From positions 1-48,539 of the forward strand of contig CASFQR010000014.1 in the NCBI GenBank assembly GCA_949297275.1: DNA of 48,539 bases, written 5' to 3'. Numbering within the stretch: position 1 is the first letter of the stretch; each line of letters starts with the position of its first letter. The DNA is from an uncultured bacterium (GTDB lineage Bacteria > Bacillota_I > Bacilli_A > RFN20 > CAG-826). Positions 32,079-40,970 of this stretch are shown here, piece by piece. The notes under the pieces are model-generated. The model was not told the DNA's origin. It saw only the letters and a list, made by a program, of their open reading frames with translations, and did no database searches. The position numbers were made by a program, and so were the translations under genes.

Positions 32079-32924
32079 TTATTTTCCTTCTTTCTTAAGA
32101 TATTTCTCGATTTCTATGAAATTGTTTACTATATGATTTGCATATTTCGAGACGAATATAGGCGAATGAGCCATACAGAAACTATTTTCATAAAATTCAT
32201 GGAACATTGAAATATCATTCCCTGAATCACCAATAACGTAAACGTTATCGTGCATAATTTTAAGATAATTAATGTAACTTTTCAATCCTTCTGCTTTTGA
32301 ACAGTTACTTGGAGAGATTTCGATCCCTTGCCCAGCATAAGAAAATTCAAAAGCATCTTGGTATTTATTTCTTAATTCTTTATTGATTTCTTTCGCTTTA
32401 ATTTTAGCTTTATTAGTGACTCCAAACATAATTAAAACTTTGTAAGTTTTGCCATTATTTAATTCTTCATAATAAGCTTTTTGAGAAAAAGAAGTGGGTT
32501 CACGATATGTACCTTGCAAAAAATAATAAAGTAAATAAGATGCTCTATATAGACCAAATTTTCGTGTCGGATGGCAAATCATATTGTACTTTTCGGACAT
32601 GATAAACACGCACATTGGTCGATAAGTCTTTTCAATATCATCAAGGAGATTCTTTAACTTATCATTATCAAAGTAGTTTTCAATAATCTTTTTATTGTCA
32701 TGAATAATAAAAGAGCCATTACAACCAATAATGCCAATGGGGCGAGCAATTTTCTTTTGGACTTTATAACCAAAAAATTCATTGCGACCACTGACGATAA
32801 CAAATTCTCCTCCTTCATCAATAAAAGAACGAATAAATTTTAAAGTCTTAGGTCTAATTAAACGAAAGCGGGCTTTAGGAAAGAATAATGTACCATCTAA
32901 ATCGGTGGCGATCATTTTTTTCAT
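32079..32924 (-). CDS. Cof-type HAD phosphatase
   Basis: About 281 aa. Motif I is MIATDLDGTLFF at the N-terminus, motif II is VIVSGR, and motif IV is VIGDSGNDISMF. It belongs to the HAD IIB sugar-phosphate phosphatase group; the substrate is unknown. I take the ATG at 32924. A TATTAT -10 (32937-32942) lies so close that the leader would be about 6 nt, and no ribosome binding site is visible. It heads the three-gene unit ending at 30734. Confidence 0.82.
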   Translation of the reverse strand: MKKMIATDLDGTLFFPKARFRLIRPKTLKFIRSFIDEGGEFVIVSGRNEFFGYKVQKKIARPIGIIGCNGSFIIHDNKKIIENYFDNDKLKNLLDDIEKTYRPMCVFIMSEKYNMICHPTRKFGLYRASYLLYYFLQGTYREPTSFSQKAYYEELNNGKTYKVLIMFGVTNKAKIKAKEINKELRNKYQDAFEFSYAGQGIEISPSNCSKAEGLKSYINYLKIMHDNVYVIGDSGNDISMFHEFYENSFCMAHSPIFVSKYANHIVNNFIEIEKYLKKEGK

Positions 32925-33007
32925 CGGCTTTATTTTATAATAAAATAACATAAAGACAAGTTAAAAAAGATTTTGTGAGAATAAGCCTAAAATGAATAAA
33001 AGAAAAA

Positions 33008-33031
33008 GACCTTCGTTTTGAAGGCCTTTTG
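33008..33031 (-). terminator. Terminator of hpf
   Basis: On the minus strand AAAAGGCCTTC-aaaac-GAAGGTCTTT followed by TTC and more T. Confidence 0.75.
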
Positions 33032-33044
33032 CTGCAAAATTCAA

Positions 33045-33599
33045 TTATTTTAAAGGATTTTCGGCTTGAATAACCCCATAACCACCTTCTTCGCGGGAGT
33101 AACAAACCGAGATGCGATCATCGTCTTTATCTAGATAAATAAAGAACGGGTGATCGAGAGCTTCCATGCGAGTAATTGCTTCTTCTAAGGTCATGCCTTC
33201 GAGATAATAAGATTTTGTTCTTACCACATGATCTTCTTTTTCCATCTCTTTTAAATCAGCTTCAAAATTTTCAAACGCAATTGATTTTCCTAAACCCTGT
33301 TTAGCTTTTGTGCGGTCCATGCGCGTTTTTAATTTACGCATTTGGCCTTCCAATTTGTCGATGGCTAAGTCAACTCCAGCGTATAAATCATTATTTGTAA
33401 CTTCCGCGCGGAAATCCATTTGAGGGGTAAAAATAGTTACCTCAATTTTTGCTCCAATTTTGTAAGATCTGACAACAACGCGGCAATTGACATCATCATT
33501 GATGACAAAATATTTTTCCATACGCGAAAGTTTCTTTTCGACCGCGCTTCTTATGCCATCAGTTACGGTAATGTTTTTACCAATAATTTGATATTTCAT
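33045..33599 (-). CDS. hpf: Ribosome hibernation promoting factor, long form
   Basis: 184 aa. An N-terminal S30AE domain (residues 1-100: KYQIIGKNITVTDGIRSAVEKKL) is joined by a charged linker to a C-terminal dimerisation domain (RTKSYYLEGMTLEEAITRM, DHPFFIYLDKDDDRISV, YSREEGGYGVIQ). Long HPF alone dimerises 70S ribosomes into inactive 100S particles. AAAGGAGCG precedes the ATG. Confidence 0.95.
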   Translation of the reverse strand: MKYQIIGKNITVTDGIRSAVEKKLSRMEKYFVINDDVNCRVVVRSYKIGAKIEVTIFTPQMDFRAEVTNNDLYAGVDLAIDKLEGQMRKLKTRMDRTKAKQGLGKSIAFENFEADLKEMEKEDHVVRTKSYYLEGMTLEEAITRMEALDHPFFIYLDKDDDRISVCYSREEGGYGVIQAENPLK

Positions 33600-33708
33600 A
33601 ATTCGCTCCTTTCTAAAATTTCTTTATGAAATTAGCTACTTATATTATCGCTTAAAAATCATCTAAAAAAAATAAATAAATAAATTTTTTTCTCTCATAG
33701 TTATTTTC

Positions 33709-34884
33709 TTAATTTAAAAGCGATTTAATTTCGGCGACTTTATCTAATTTTTCGTATGGTAAATCGAGATCTGGACGGCCAAAATGTCCATAATTGGCAA
33801 TCTCTTCATATTTAAAAGAAGGTGCTCTTAAAGAGAAATTTTGAATGATAGCTCCAACTCTTAAATCAAATACTTTGCTAATAATATCTAAGATTTTTTC
33901 ATCATCATAACACGAGGTGCCAAAAGTTGATAAAGAAACAGAAATGGGATCTTTACGTCCAATCGCATAAGAAAGTTGAACTTCGAGGCGTTTAGCCACC
34001 CCACTAGCGACTAAATTTTTAGCAATATATCTAGCCATATAGGAGGCACTGCGATCAACTTTAGTCGGATCTTTACCCGAAAAAGATCCACCACCATGTC
34101 TAGAGGCTCCACCATAAGTATCGACGATAATTTTTCGTCCCGTCAAACCAGTATCACCCATTGGGCCACCTACTACAAAACTACCAGAGGTATTAATCAA
34201 TATTTCAACTTGACTAGAATCAACTTTAAACGATTCTAAGGTTGGCATAATCACTTCTTCGATTGCGTATTTTTTAAAAGCAGCCATATCAATATTTGGA
34301 TCATGTTGAATCGCCATTAAAACAGTAACTACTTTTGGAGATATCGGATTAGTATAATCGATGGTCACTTGCGATTTCATATCTGGTCGCGCATATTTAA
34401 ATTCATTATTTTTGCGTTTATTGGTGGCGACGCGCACTAATTTTTGGGCAATTGAGATAGCTAAGGGCATATAACCTGCTGTTTCAACTGAAGCATAACC
34501 AAACATGATGCCTTGATCGCCGGCACCAATATTTAAAATATCATTAGCGACAACGCTATTATTAATTTCTAAAGATTGCGTCTTAACAAGATTGATAATT
34601 TTAACTGTTTGATAATTAAAGCCATATTCATCTTTATCATAACCAATGTCTTGAATGACACGACGAGCAATTTCTTCATAAGGAATTATGGTGTTATTAG
34701 TTAAAGTAACTTCACCTCCAATAACGAGGATATTAGTGGAGGCAAAGCATTCAATCGCAGTATGACTTAAAGGATCATGTTTTAAAGCATAATCTAAGAT
34801 AGCATCCGCGATGCGATCGCAGATTTTATCGGGATGACCTTCACTAACGGCTTCGCTTGTAAATAAATTGGATTTAAGTTTCAT
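33709..34884 (-). CDS. metK: S-adenosylmethionine synthetase
   Basis: Makes SAM from methionine and ATP. 391 aa. EAVSEGHPDKICDRIADAILD at the N-terminus holds the ATP/Mg motif, GAGDQGIMFGY is the methionine-binding loop, GGSFSGKDPTKVDRSA is the P-loop-like phosphate site. AGGAGG lies 7 nt before the ATG. It is preceded by a SAM riboswitch and terminator, so it should be shut off when SAM is abundant. Confidence 0.96.
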   Translation of the reverse strand: MKLKSNLFTSEAVSEGHPDKICDRIADAILDYALKHDPLSHTAIECFASTNILVIGGEVTLTNNTIIPYEEIARRVIQDIGYDKDEYGFNYQTVKIINLVKTQSLEINNSVVANDILNIGAGDQGIMFGYASVETAGYMPLAISIAQKLVRVATNKRKNNEFKYARPDMKSQVTIDYTNPISPKVVTVLMAIQHDPNIDMAAFKKYAIEEVIMPTLESFKVDSSQVEILINTSGSFVVGGPMGDTGLTGRKIIVDTYGGASRHGGGSFSGKDPTKVDRSASYMARYIAKNLVASGVAKRLEVQLSYAIGRKDPISVSLSTFGTSCYDDEKILDIISKVFDLRVGAIIQNFSLRAPSFKYEEIANYGHFGRPDLDLPYEKLDKVAEIKSLLN

Positions 34885-34903
34885 TTTGACCTCCTAAAAG
34901 AAA

Positions 34904-34923
34904 AGCTTTCTCGATGGAAAGCT
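34904..34923 (-). terminator. SAM riboswitch expression-platform terminator
   Basis: On the minus strand AGCTTTC-catcga-GAAAGCT followed by TTTCTTTT, between the aptamer and the metK ribosome binding site. Confidence 0.75.
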
Positions 34924-34936
34924 ATTAATAAACTTT

Positions 34937-35035
34937 CTCATCGCTCGAAATAAAATATTTCGCTAGGGAAGAGCACTTACTAAATTAGAGTTGCTACCAC
35001 TTTTTTTCATTCCCCACTAAGTGGTTCTTGATGAG
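34937..35035 (-). promoter_or_regulatory. SAM-I-clan riboswitch
   Basis: On the minus strand the P1 stem is CTCATC/GATGAG. The k-turn-side ATCAAGA, ACCACTT/AAGTGGT (P2), AATGAAA, GCAAC and GTGCTCTTCC conserved strings occur in the SAM-I order, followed by the P4 hairpin GCGAAATA/TATTTCG. P2 is simpler than in textbook S-box elements. The metK gene downstream is the expected target. Confidence 0.82.
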
Positions 35036-35081
35036 CTAATCTCGTCAATATTAAACAACAAAAATGAATAATTAACAAAGA

Positions 35082-35654
35082 TTATTTAACAATATGGCCA
35101 TAAATCTCACCAAAAGCGGCGGCGGCATTACATTCATCAGTGTCAATATGCATCGCTAAAGCGTATTTAGGTGAAACGCGAATAACGACATCATCAAAAA
35201 TTAATTTACGATTTTGACTTTCAACTTCTACCTTAACAATATCCCCACTATTAACACCGAATCTATTGGCGTCACTTGGGGTCATGTGGATATGTCTTTT
35301 AGCAATGATTAAACCTTTATCTAATTCCACTTCCCCACATGGACCAACTAATTTAATGGGCGTAGAACCTTCTAAATCGCCCGATTCTCTAATGGGAGCG
35401 CTAACTCCTAAAGTTCGCGCATCAGTAAAAGAAACCTCCACTTGATTATATTTTCTTGTTGGTCCAAGAATCGAAACATTCTTTAAAGTATTTTTTGGAC
35501 CCACAACATCTAAGCGCGTAGTCGAGGCGAATTGACCGGGTTGAGATAATTCTTTTTTAATTTCAAGCTTCGCGCCTTTACCGCATAATATTTCTAAAAC
35601 TTCATCAGTAACATGAATATGTCTAGCGCTTGTTTCAATAATAAATTTTTCCAT
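35082..35654 (-). CDS. pduL: Phosphate propanoyltransferase (PduL-type)
   Basis: Interconverts acyl-CoA and acyl-phosphate; with acetate kinase it can give ATP and acetate. 190 aa of tandem beta-barrel domains with zinc-binding HIHV (near residue 13) and HIHM (near residue 123) motifs, RKYNQVEVSFTDAR and AKRHIHMTP. No N-terminal targeting helix for a microcompartment is present and no shell genes are nearby, so it probably replaces Pta in the cytoplasm. Confidence 0.92.
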   Translation of the reverse strand: MEKFIIETSARHIHVTDEVLEILCGKGAKLEIKKELSQPGQFASTTRLDVVGPKNTLKNVSILGPTRKYNQVEVSFTDARTLGVSAPIRESGDLEGSTPIKLVGPCGEVELDKGLIIAKRHIHMTPSDANRFGVNSGDIVKVEVESQNRKLIFDDVVIRVSPKYALAMHIDTDECNAAAAFGEIYGHIVK

Positions 35655-35761
35655 CTTAATACCTTCTTTCGCTTTAATATTCTATCACGCCTCAAAGAAA
35701 TATAAATAAAATATTGCTTTTCTATAAGAAAAGAACTAACTTAAGGGCGGAGGTGAATATT

Positions 35762-37183
35762 ATGGAAAAAATTACTAGTGAAATGCTTAAAAAATTAATC
35801 GATGAGAATAATGTTAAAGAACTGCGCGAAATCTTTATTAAAGTACCTCCAATAGATTTAGCGGATGCCTCGAATGAATTAACTGATATTAAAGATTTAG
35901 TATTTTTATTTCGCTATATTAAAAGCGAATACACTGCTAGTTTATTTGCTGAATTAAAGCAAGAGAAAAAAGAAGAATTAATCAATGCTTTATCAGACAA
36001 TGAACTAGCAACTATCCTTTTAAAGCAGGCGAATGATGATATCGCTGATTTTATTGAAGAATTACCAGCGAATGTCGTTAATCGTGTCTTAAAGAATGTC
36101 CAAAAAGATAAGCGGAACGAGATTAATGCTTTACTAAATTATCAAGAGCATTCCGCTGGTTCAATTATGACTACCGAATATCTCGAATTATTAGATACCA
36201 TTAATGTGGACGAAGCGATACAAACAATTAGAAAAATCGGGAAAGAGAAAGAGACAATTTTAACTCTATTTATTCGCAATAAAGATCGGTCATTAGTCGG
36301 GGAACTAGGGCTCGATGATTTAATCTTTGCTAAGCCAAAAGATAATTTAAAAGATATCATGCAAAAAGAAGTTATTACCGTCAATGTTAATACCGACCAA
36401 GAAGAAGTTGCTAAGATTATGAAGCGTTATGATTTACAAGCTATCGCAGTTTTAAATGAGGATCAAAAATTAGTTGGAATTATCACCATCGATGATGCGC
36501 TTGATGTTATGGAAGATGAAGCGAGTGAAGACTTTATTCAAATGGGTCATGTTTCCCCAATAGAAAATTCTTATTTACAAACTGGTGTTATCAAATTAGC
36601 GTTAAAAAGTGTTCCGTGGTTAATAATCTTGATGGTTTTAGGTGTCTTTACTTCTTTAATTTTAAGCACTTTCCAAGACACTTTAGCGTTGCTCCCAGTC
36701 TTAACTGTTTTTATTCCTTTACTAATGGATGCGGGCGGTAATGCTGGTAATCAATCCACTACTTTAATCATCCGAGGTTTAGCGATTGGTGAAATTAAAA
36801 TTAAAGATTATTTTAAAATTATTTGGAAGGAACTGCGCGTCGCCCTCATCTCAGCCTTAATTTTAGCAGTTGCTTGTTTTTCCTGGTTATTAATTGAAAT
36901 GTATATTGGAATAGTCAGTTATCCTAATAGCGATATAGTGGCCACGATGGATAATTTAGGTATCTTTAAGGCGCGCCTAATGATTGCTTTAGCCGTTACA
37001 ATCACAATCTTTATTGTCGTTATTTTTGCTAAATTATTGGGTGTATCTCTTCCAATCTTTGTTAAATTAATTAAATTAGATCCGGCCTTAATATCTTCGC
37101 CATTTTTAACAACAATTATCGATGTCATTACATTAGTCGTCTACTTTGTCACAAGCGTCTACATCTTGCATCTTGTCGTTTAA
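35762..37183 (+). CDS. mgtE: Magnesium transporter MgtE
   Basis: About 473 aa. An N-terminal helical Mg-sensing domain (~1-125), two CBS domains (IMTTEYLELLDTINVDEAI; VITVNVNTDQEEVAKIM) and five membrane helices with the pore motif AGGNAGNQS at the C-terminal half. The ATG at 35762 follows GCGGAGGTG. No M-box riboswitch is seen in the short upstream region. The tRNA-Leu promoter lies inside its last codons. Confidence 0.93.
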   Translation: MEKITSEMLKKLIDENNVKELREIFIKVPPIDLADASNELTDIKDLVFLFRYIKSEYTASLFAELKQEKKEELINALSDNELATILLKQANDDIADFIEELPANVVNRVLKNVQKDKRNEINALLNYQEHSAGSIMTTEYLELLDTINVDEAIQTIRKIGKEKETILTLFIRNKDRSLVGELGLDDLIFAKPKDNLKDIMQKEVITVNVNTDQEEVAKIMKRYDLQAIAVLNEDQKLVGIITIDDALDVMEDEASEDFIQMGHVSPIENSYLQTGVIKLALKSVPWLIILMVLGVFTSLILSTFQDTLALLPVLTVFIPLLMDAGGNAGNQSTTLIIRGLAIGEIKIKDYFKIIWKELRVALISALILAVACFSWLLIEMYIGIVSYPNSDIVATMDNLGIFKARLMIALAVTITIFIVVIFAKLLGVSLPIFVKLIKLDPALISSPFLTTIIDVITLVVYFVTSVYILHLVV

Positions 37184-37201
37184 AGAAAAAGACTATATAA
37201 T
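37173..37201 (+). promoter_or_regulatory. Promoter of tRNA-Leu(GAG) inside the mgtE 3' end
   Basis: TTGTCG, 17-nt spacer, TATAAT. Transcription would begin about 4 nt before the mature tRNA. Confidence 0.6.
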
Positions 37202-37211
37202 TATGTGCGCT

Positions 37212-37296
37212 GCGCTGATGGCGGAATTGGTAGACGCGTACGTTTGAGGGGCGTATAGGGTTACCTGTGTGAGTTCAAGTCTCATTCGGCGCACCA
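37212..37296 (+). tRNA. tRNA-Leu(GAG)
   Basis: 85-nt class II tRNA. Acceptor GCGCTGA pairs with TCGGCGC, followed by A and encoded CCA. The anticodon stem TACGT/GCGTA encloses TTGAGGG with GAG, reading CUC and CUU. Confidence 0.93.
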
Positions 37297-37310
37297 AAAA
37301 GTATGCAATA

Positions 37311-37357
37311 AGTCTGAAGCAAACTAGAAAATTTCTAAGAGAATTCAGACTTTTTTA
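37311..37357 (+). terminator. Terminator of tRNA-Leu(GAG)
   Basis: AGTCTGAA and TTCAGACT form an 8-bp outer stem (37311-37318, 37344-37351) followed by T6. Confidence 0.8.
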
Positions 37358-37547
37358 TTTAAAAGTTTGAACGGTGATTTTCTGATTAATAATTTTAATA
37401 TTGACTGATAGCCATTAACTTTAAGTCATTAATCTATAAAACAATAAAATTATCGAGGCAAGAAAAAGCCCTCATAACTAAAACGAAAATAATAACGCCT
37501 TCCTAACAAATATATTTTAAAAAGCGAGTTAAGAACTTCAATACTTA

Positions 37548-38720
37548 TCATTCATCGTTTTTAGTCTGTTTTTTCTTTGTTAAATAAAATGTTAATTCAA
37601 GCATTATCATAGATAAAACTAAGAAAATGAGTAAATATACTGGCATTAAATTAAAGCCAAATAATCTAGCTAGATAACCAAATAATGGCGACATAAATGT
37701 CGAACCAATATAAGCGCTGGCCATTTGCACTCCGATGATTGCACCAGAATTTTCTTTACCAAAATTAAAGGGGGTTGAGTGAATAATTGAAGGATAAATT
37801 GGTCCGCAACCAATTCCTAAAACAATAAAACCAATAATCGCTAAAATCTCACTGCTTGGAATAAATAAAAAGATGATACCAATAGCGGCAATTATTATTC
37901 CGCTTAGAATCATTTTATGATCGCCAAGTTTATCACTAATAAAGCCACTTATAAAGCGACTAAATGTCATACCGATATAAAATAAGGAGGCAAATAAAGC
38001 CGCGCGTTCTTCACTAATGGCTTTAATTTCAACAAAAAATGTCGACGCCCAACTCATCGCTGTGGCCTCTAAAGCACAATAAGCAAAAAAGCCAATGAGT
38101 AAAAAGATGACGCCCTTAATTTTTAAAGCTTTAAATAATCCAATGTTATTTTGAACAATGGCTTCATCTTGCTTGTTATTAACTTTCCATAAGGGCAAAC
38201 TAATTAATAAAATAAAAGCGATAACTAGTTGGATAACCCCAACAATTCGATAACCTATACTCCAATTAAAATTGACTAGAGAATAAGACATAATGAAGGG
38301 ACTTACAATTGCTCCGATTCCCCAAAAACAATGTAACCAACTCATGTGTTTCGCGCGGTAATGTAAAGCTACATAATTATTTAATGCGGCATCGATTGCA
38401 CCTGCTCCTAGACCATAAGGAATAGCAAATATTATTAACATCCAAAATTTATTTGAAAAAGAAAATCCAAATAAGGCAACGGCAGTTAAAAAGACACTGA
38501 CTAGCGTGACGATTCTAGTACCTAATTTGCGATTTAAAAAGGCTGAAGATAAACTCGAAAGAATAGTACATCCTGAAATAATCATGGTAATAATTCCTAG
38601 ATAGGAAATAGGAACATTCATCTCTAAATGAAGAGTTGGCCATGCTGAACCTAATAGCGAATCAGGAAGTCCTAGGCTAATAAAGGCAAGATAAATGATA
38701 ACTAATAACAATGTATACAT
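37548..38720 (-). CDS. MFS transporter
   Basis: 390 aa with twelve predicted membrane helices. The N-terminal GLPDSLLGSAWP and the loop GAIDAALNNYVALHY place it with the small sugar/fucose-permease-like MFS group of Bacillota; the substrate is unknown. The stop is TGA, one of very few here, confirming the standard code. The 190 bp downstream holds only a weak hairpin. Confidence 0.85.
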   Translation of the reverse strand: MYTLLLVIIYLAFISLGLPDSLLGSAWPTLHLEMNVPISYLGIITMIISGCTILSSLSSAFLNRKLGTRIVTLVSVFLTAVALFGFSFSNKFWMLIIFAIPYGLGAGAIDAALNNYVALHYRAKHMSWLHCFWGIGAIVSPFIMSYSLVNFNWSIGYRIVGVIQLVIAFILLISLPLWKVNNKQDEAIVQNNIGLFKALKIKGVIFLLIGFFAYCALEATAMSWASTFFVEIKAISEERAALFASLFYIGMTFSRFISGFISDKLGDHKMILSGIIIAAIGIIFLFIPSSEILAIIGFIVLGIGCGPIYPSIIHSTPFNFGKENSGAIIGVQMASAYIGSTFMSPLFGYLARLFGFNLMPVYLLIFLVLSMIMLELTFYLTKKKQTKNDE

Positions 38721-38782
38721 ATTGATTAAATAATGACTTTTTGCAATAAAAAGGCTGTAAAACTAGAATATTTTAATAAAAT

Positions 38783-39337
38783 TTAGACAATCATATCTTT
38801 ATTTTTAAAACCTAAAAAGTGCATGATATGTTTTAAGAAATACATGTCGGCCCAATAATTATAACCCGTAATATCTGAATTATAAAAAGTGACATTAACG
38901 CGATATTGATTCTCGGTATCTTGATAAATTAAATTAAATTCTTGATAGACTTCATCGTTAGCAATCTCCTCCATTTGTGATAATTGAGAAAAAATTGTTG
39001 AGGAAGTATATAAATAATCCATCAATTTGGTATCGCGAGTGACTTTATCTAATTTTTGAAAATCATTAATGCGGTCTAAGGCAGAGATGTTTTTCTTATG
39101 AATTTTGTTGATGGTGATTCCTTTGCTTTCAGCGTATTTAATAACGCGTTTCATTAAATCGCGACGTTCATTAATTAAAAGATTAAGCGAGATGGAACGA
39201 TTTTTAATTTTATAGCGAAAACGCAAGAGGCAAAAAAGGGTTAAGAAAAAGAGAAATAAAAAAATAAAGACAATAACCGCAGCGATTATAATTAAGACAA
39301 TTTGGTATTTTTCTAATTGGACTAATGTGACAAACAT
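38783..39337 (-). CDS. LemA-like membrane protein
   Basis: 184 aa with an N-terminal membrane helix (IVLIIIAAVIVFIFLFLFFL) and a helical domain. The C-terminal pattern EFNLIYQDTENQYRVNVTFYNSDITGYN fits the LemA signature (E..I...R..YN..V..YN). LemA proteins form a four-helix bundle outside the membrane; function is unsettled. The match is divergent, so this is a tentative family call. Confidence 0.55.
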   Translation of the reverse strand: MFVTLVQLEKYQIVLIIIAAVIVFIFLFLFFLTLFCLLRFRYKIKNRSISLNLLINERRDLMKRVIKYAESKGITINKIHKKNISALDRINDFQKLDKVTRDTKLMDYLYTSSTIFSQLSQMEEIANDEVYQEFNLIYQDTENQYRVNVTFYNSDITGYNYWADMYFLKHIMHFLGFKNKDMIV

Positions 39338-39348
39338 TCTCTTTATTA

Positions 39349-39390
39349 ATTAGTCATTAAATTGACTAATTCACTTTTTTATGATAATAT
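39349..39390 (+). promoter_or_regulatory. Promoter with inverted repeat over the -35 (HAD-ispD-S1-pgi operon)
   Basis: TTGACT (39362-39367), 17-nt spacer, TAATAT (39385-39390). ATTAGTCA-ttaaat-TGACTAAT (39349-39370) is a perfect 8-bp inverted repeat overlapping the -35, a candidate operator. It also lies upstream of the divergent LemA-like gene. Confidence 0.6.
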
Positions 39391-39427
39391 TTTTTTACAA
39401 AAAAACAATTAGGAGAAAAACAAATTA

Positions 39428-40285
39428 ATGAAAAAACCAATCATGGCGATCATCTACGACTTCGATAAGACGCTCTGCACATCCGATATGCAAAATTATG
39501 GTTTTATTCCTGCTTTAGGTATGACCCCTGATGAATTTTGGGGTAAAACTGGTGAATTTTCTGCTAAAACCGGGGTGGAAAGAATCTTATCATACATGTA
39601 TATGATGATAAAACTTGCTAAGGAAAAGGGCATTAGCCTCACTAAGAAGTGGCTTAATTCTTTAGGTAAAGATATCGTCTATTTTAATGGTGTTGAGACA
39701 TGGTTTAAACGCATTAATGAATATGGTAAAAATTGTGGTGTGAAGGTTGAACATTATTTAGTTAGTTCCGGAACCCAAGAAATTATTAATGGGTGTTCAA
39801 TTGCTAAAGAATTTAAAGAAATTTATGGCTGCGAATTTTATTATAATCCCACTACTAACGAACCTATTTGGCCAAAATTAGCAATCAATTACACCCAGAA
39901 AACGCAATATTTCTTCCGTATATCAAAAGGTGTAAAAAAGAACGAAGACGATAATAAAGTTAATGAAAAAACAGTTGGCCGTCGTATTCCTTATGAAAAT
40001 ATTGTTTATTTAGGCGATGGAATGACCGATGTACCTTGCATGGTCCTAGTGAAGAAAAATGGCGGTAAATCAATCGCAGTTTATAATAAAAAAGATCGTA
40101 AAAATGTTTCTTCTTTACTCCGCGGAGAGAGAGTTAATTTTGCCTGCGTTGCTGATTATAGTGAAAACAGCGATTTAGAAAATACCTTAAAATTAATTAT
40201 TGATAGTGTTGCTATCAATTATATACTTAAAAAGAAGGAAGAAAATCTTCTTAAAAAGGAATTAAAAAATAATAAAGGAGAATAA
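39428..40285 (+). CDS. HAD-family phosphatase (phosphoserine-phosphatase-like)
   Basis: 285 aa. Motif I is AIIYDFDKTLCTSD, motif II is LVSSGT, and motif IV is VYLGDGMTDVPCM. The ~100-residue helical cap between motifs I and II puts it in class I. The substrate is not predictable. It is the first gene of a unit with ispD-like, S1 and pgi genes; gaps are 2-5 nt. Confidence 0.82.
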   Translation: MKKPIMAIIYDFDKTLCTSDMQNYGFIPALGMTPDEFWGKTGEFSAKTGVERILSYMYMMIKLAKEKGISLTKKWLNSLGKDIVYFNGVETWFKRINEYGKNCGVKVEHYLVSSGTQEIINGCSIAKEFKEIYGCEFYYNPTTNEPIWPKLAINYTQKTQYFFRISKGVKKNEDDNKVNEKTVGRRIPYENIVYLGDGMTDVPCMVLVKKNGGKSIAVYNKKDRKNVSSLLRGERVNFACVADYSENSDLENTLKLIIDSVAINYILKKKEENLLKKELKNNKGE

Positions 40286-40287
40286 AA

Positions 40288-40965
40288 ATGCGCGTTGCAA
40301 TCATTCTATTAGCCGGTAGCGGAGTTCGCTTTTCAGAAGAATTTCCGAAACAATTTTATACTTTAAGCGGACATCCGCTAATTTATTACACCATCAAATC
40401 ATTCCAAGAAAGCGATAAGATTGATAACATTGTTTTAGTAAGTAAGCCAGAACATCATGATTATGTCTATAATTTAGTGATGAAATCGCGATTTGATAAA
40501 GTGAAATTTATTGTTAATGGCGGCAAAAATCGTCAAGAATCGGCTTATAATGCTTTAAAATTTCTATCAGCTTCTTTAAAAGATGATGATATTGTCTTTA
40601 TTCATGATGGCGCGCGCCCTTTTGTTGATAAAGAAATTATTGATGGTCATATCGAAGCATTAAATGGTGAAAAAGCTACAATCACCGCTATTCCTGCCAC
40701 CGATTCCATTGCCTATAGCGAAAAGGGCGATTATGTTAATGATGTTCCTAATCGTCATTATTTATTTAATATTCAGACCCCGCAGGCTTTCTACTTTAAA
40801 ACAATTTATGACGCTCATAATCGTTTCGTTAATTTAGGAGCCGCTGATGATGGCCAATTAGTCATTAAAAATGGTGGTAAAGTGGCGATTGTTTTAGGAA
40901 ATAAAAAATTGATGAAAATTACAACTTTAGAAGATGTTAAAATGCTTAAAGCTTTAATTGATTAA
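40288..40965 (+). CDS. ispD: IspD/TarI-family cytidylyltransferase
   Basis: 225 aa. LLAGSGVRF is the CTP-binding motif followed by PKQF, HDGARPFVD and IQTPQAF. The family includes MEP cytidylyltransferase (isoprenoid synthesis) and TarI/BcsB ribitol-5-phosphate cytidylyltransferase (teichoic acid). No other gene of either pathway is in the window, so the substrate is open. AAAGGAG precedes the ATG. Confidence 0.8.
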   Translation: MRVAIILLAGSGVRFSEEFPKQFYTLSGHPLIYYTIKSFQESDKIDNIVLVSKPEHHDYVYNLVMKSRFDKVKFIVNGGKNRQESAYNALKFLSASLKDDDIVFIHDGARPFVDKEIIDGHIEALNGEKATITAIPATDSIAYSEKGDYVNDVPNRHYLFNIQTPQAFYFKTIYDAHNRFVNLGAADDGQLVIKNGGKVAIVLGNKKLMKITTLEDVKMLKALID

Positions 40966-40970
40966 TTTTT

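Noticed and set aside
35655-35761. M-box (Mg) riboswitch upstream of mgtE
   Set aside because: The interval is about 100 nt, shared with the divergent pduL, and holds none of the M-box conserved helices.
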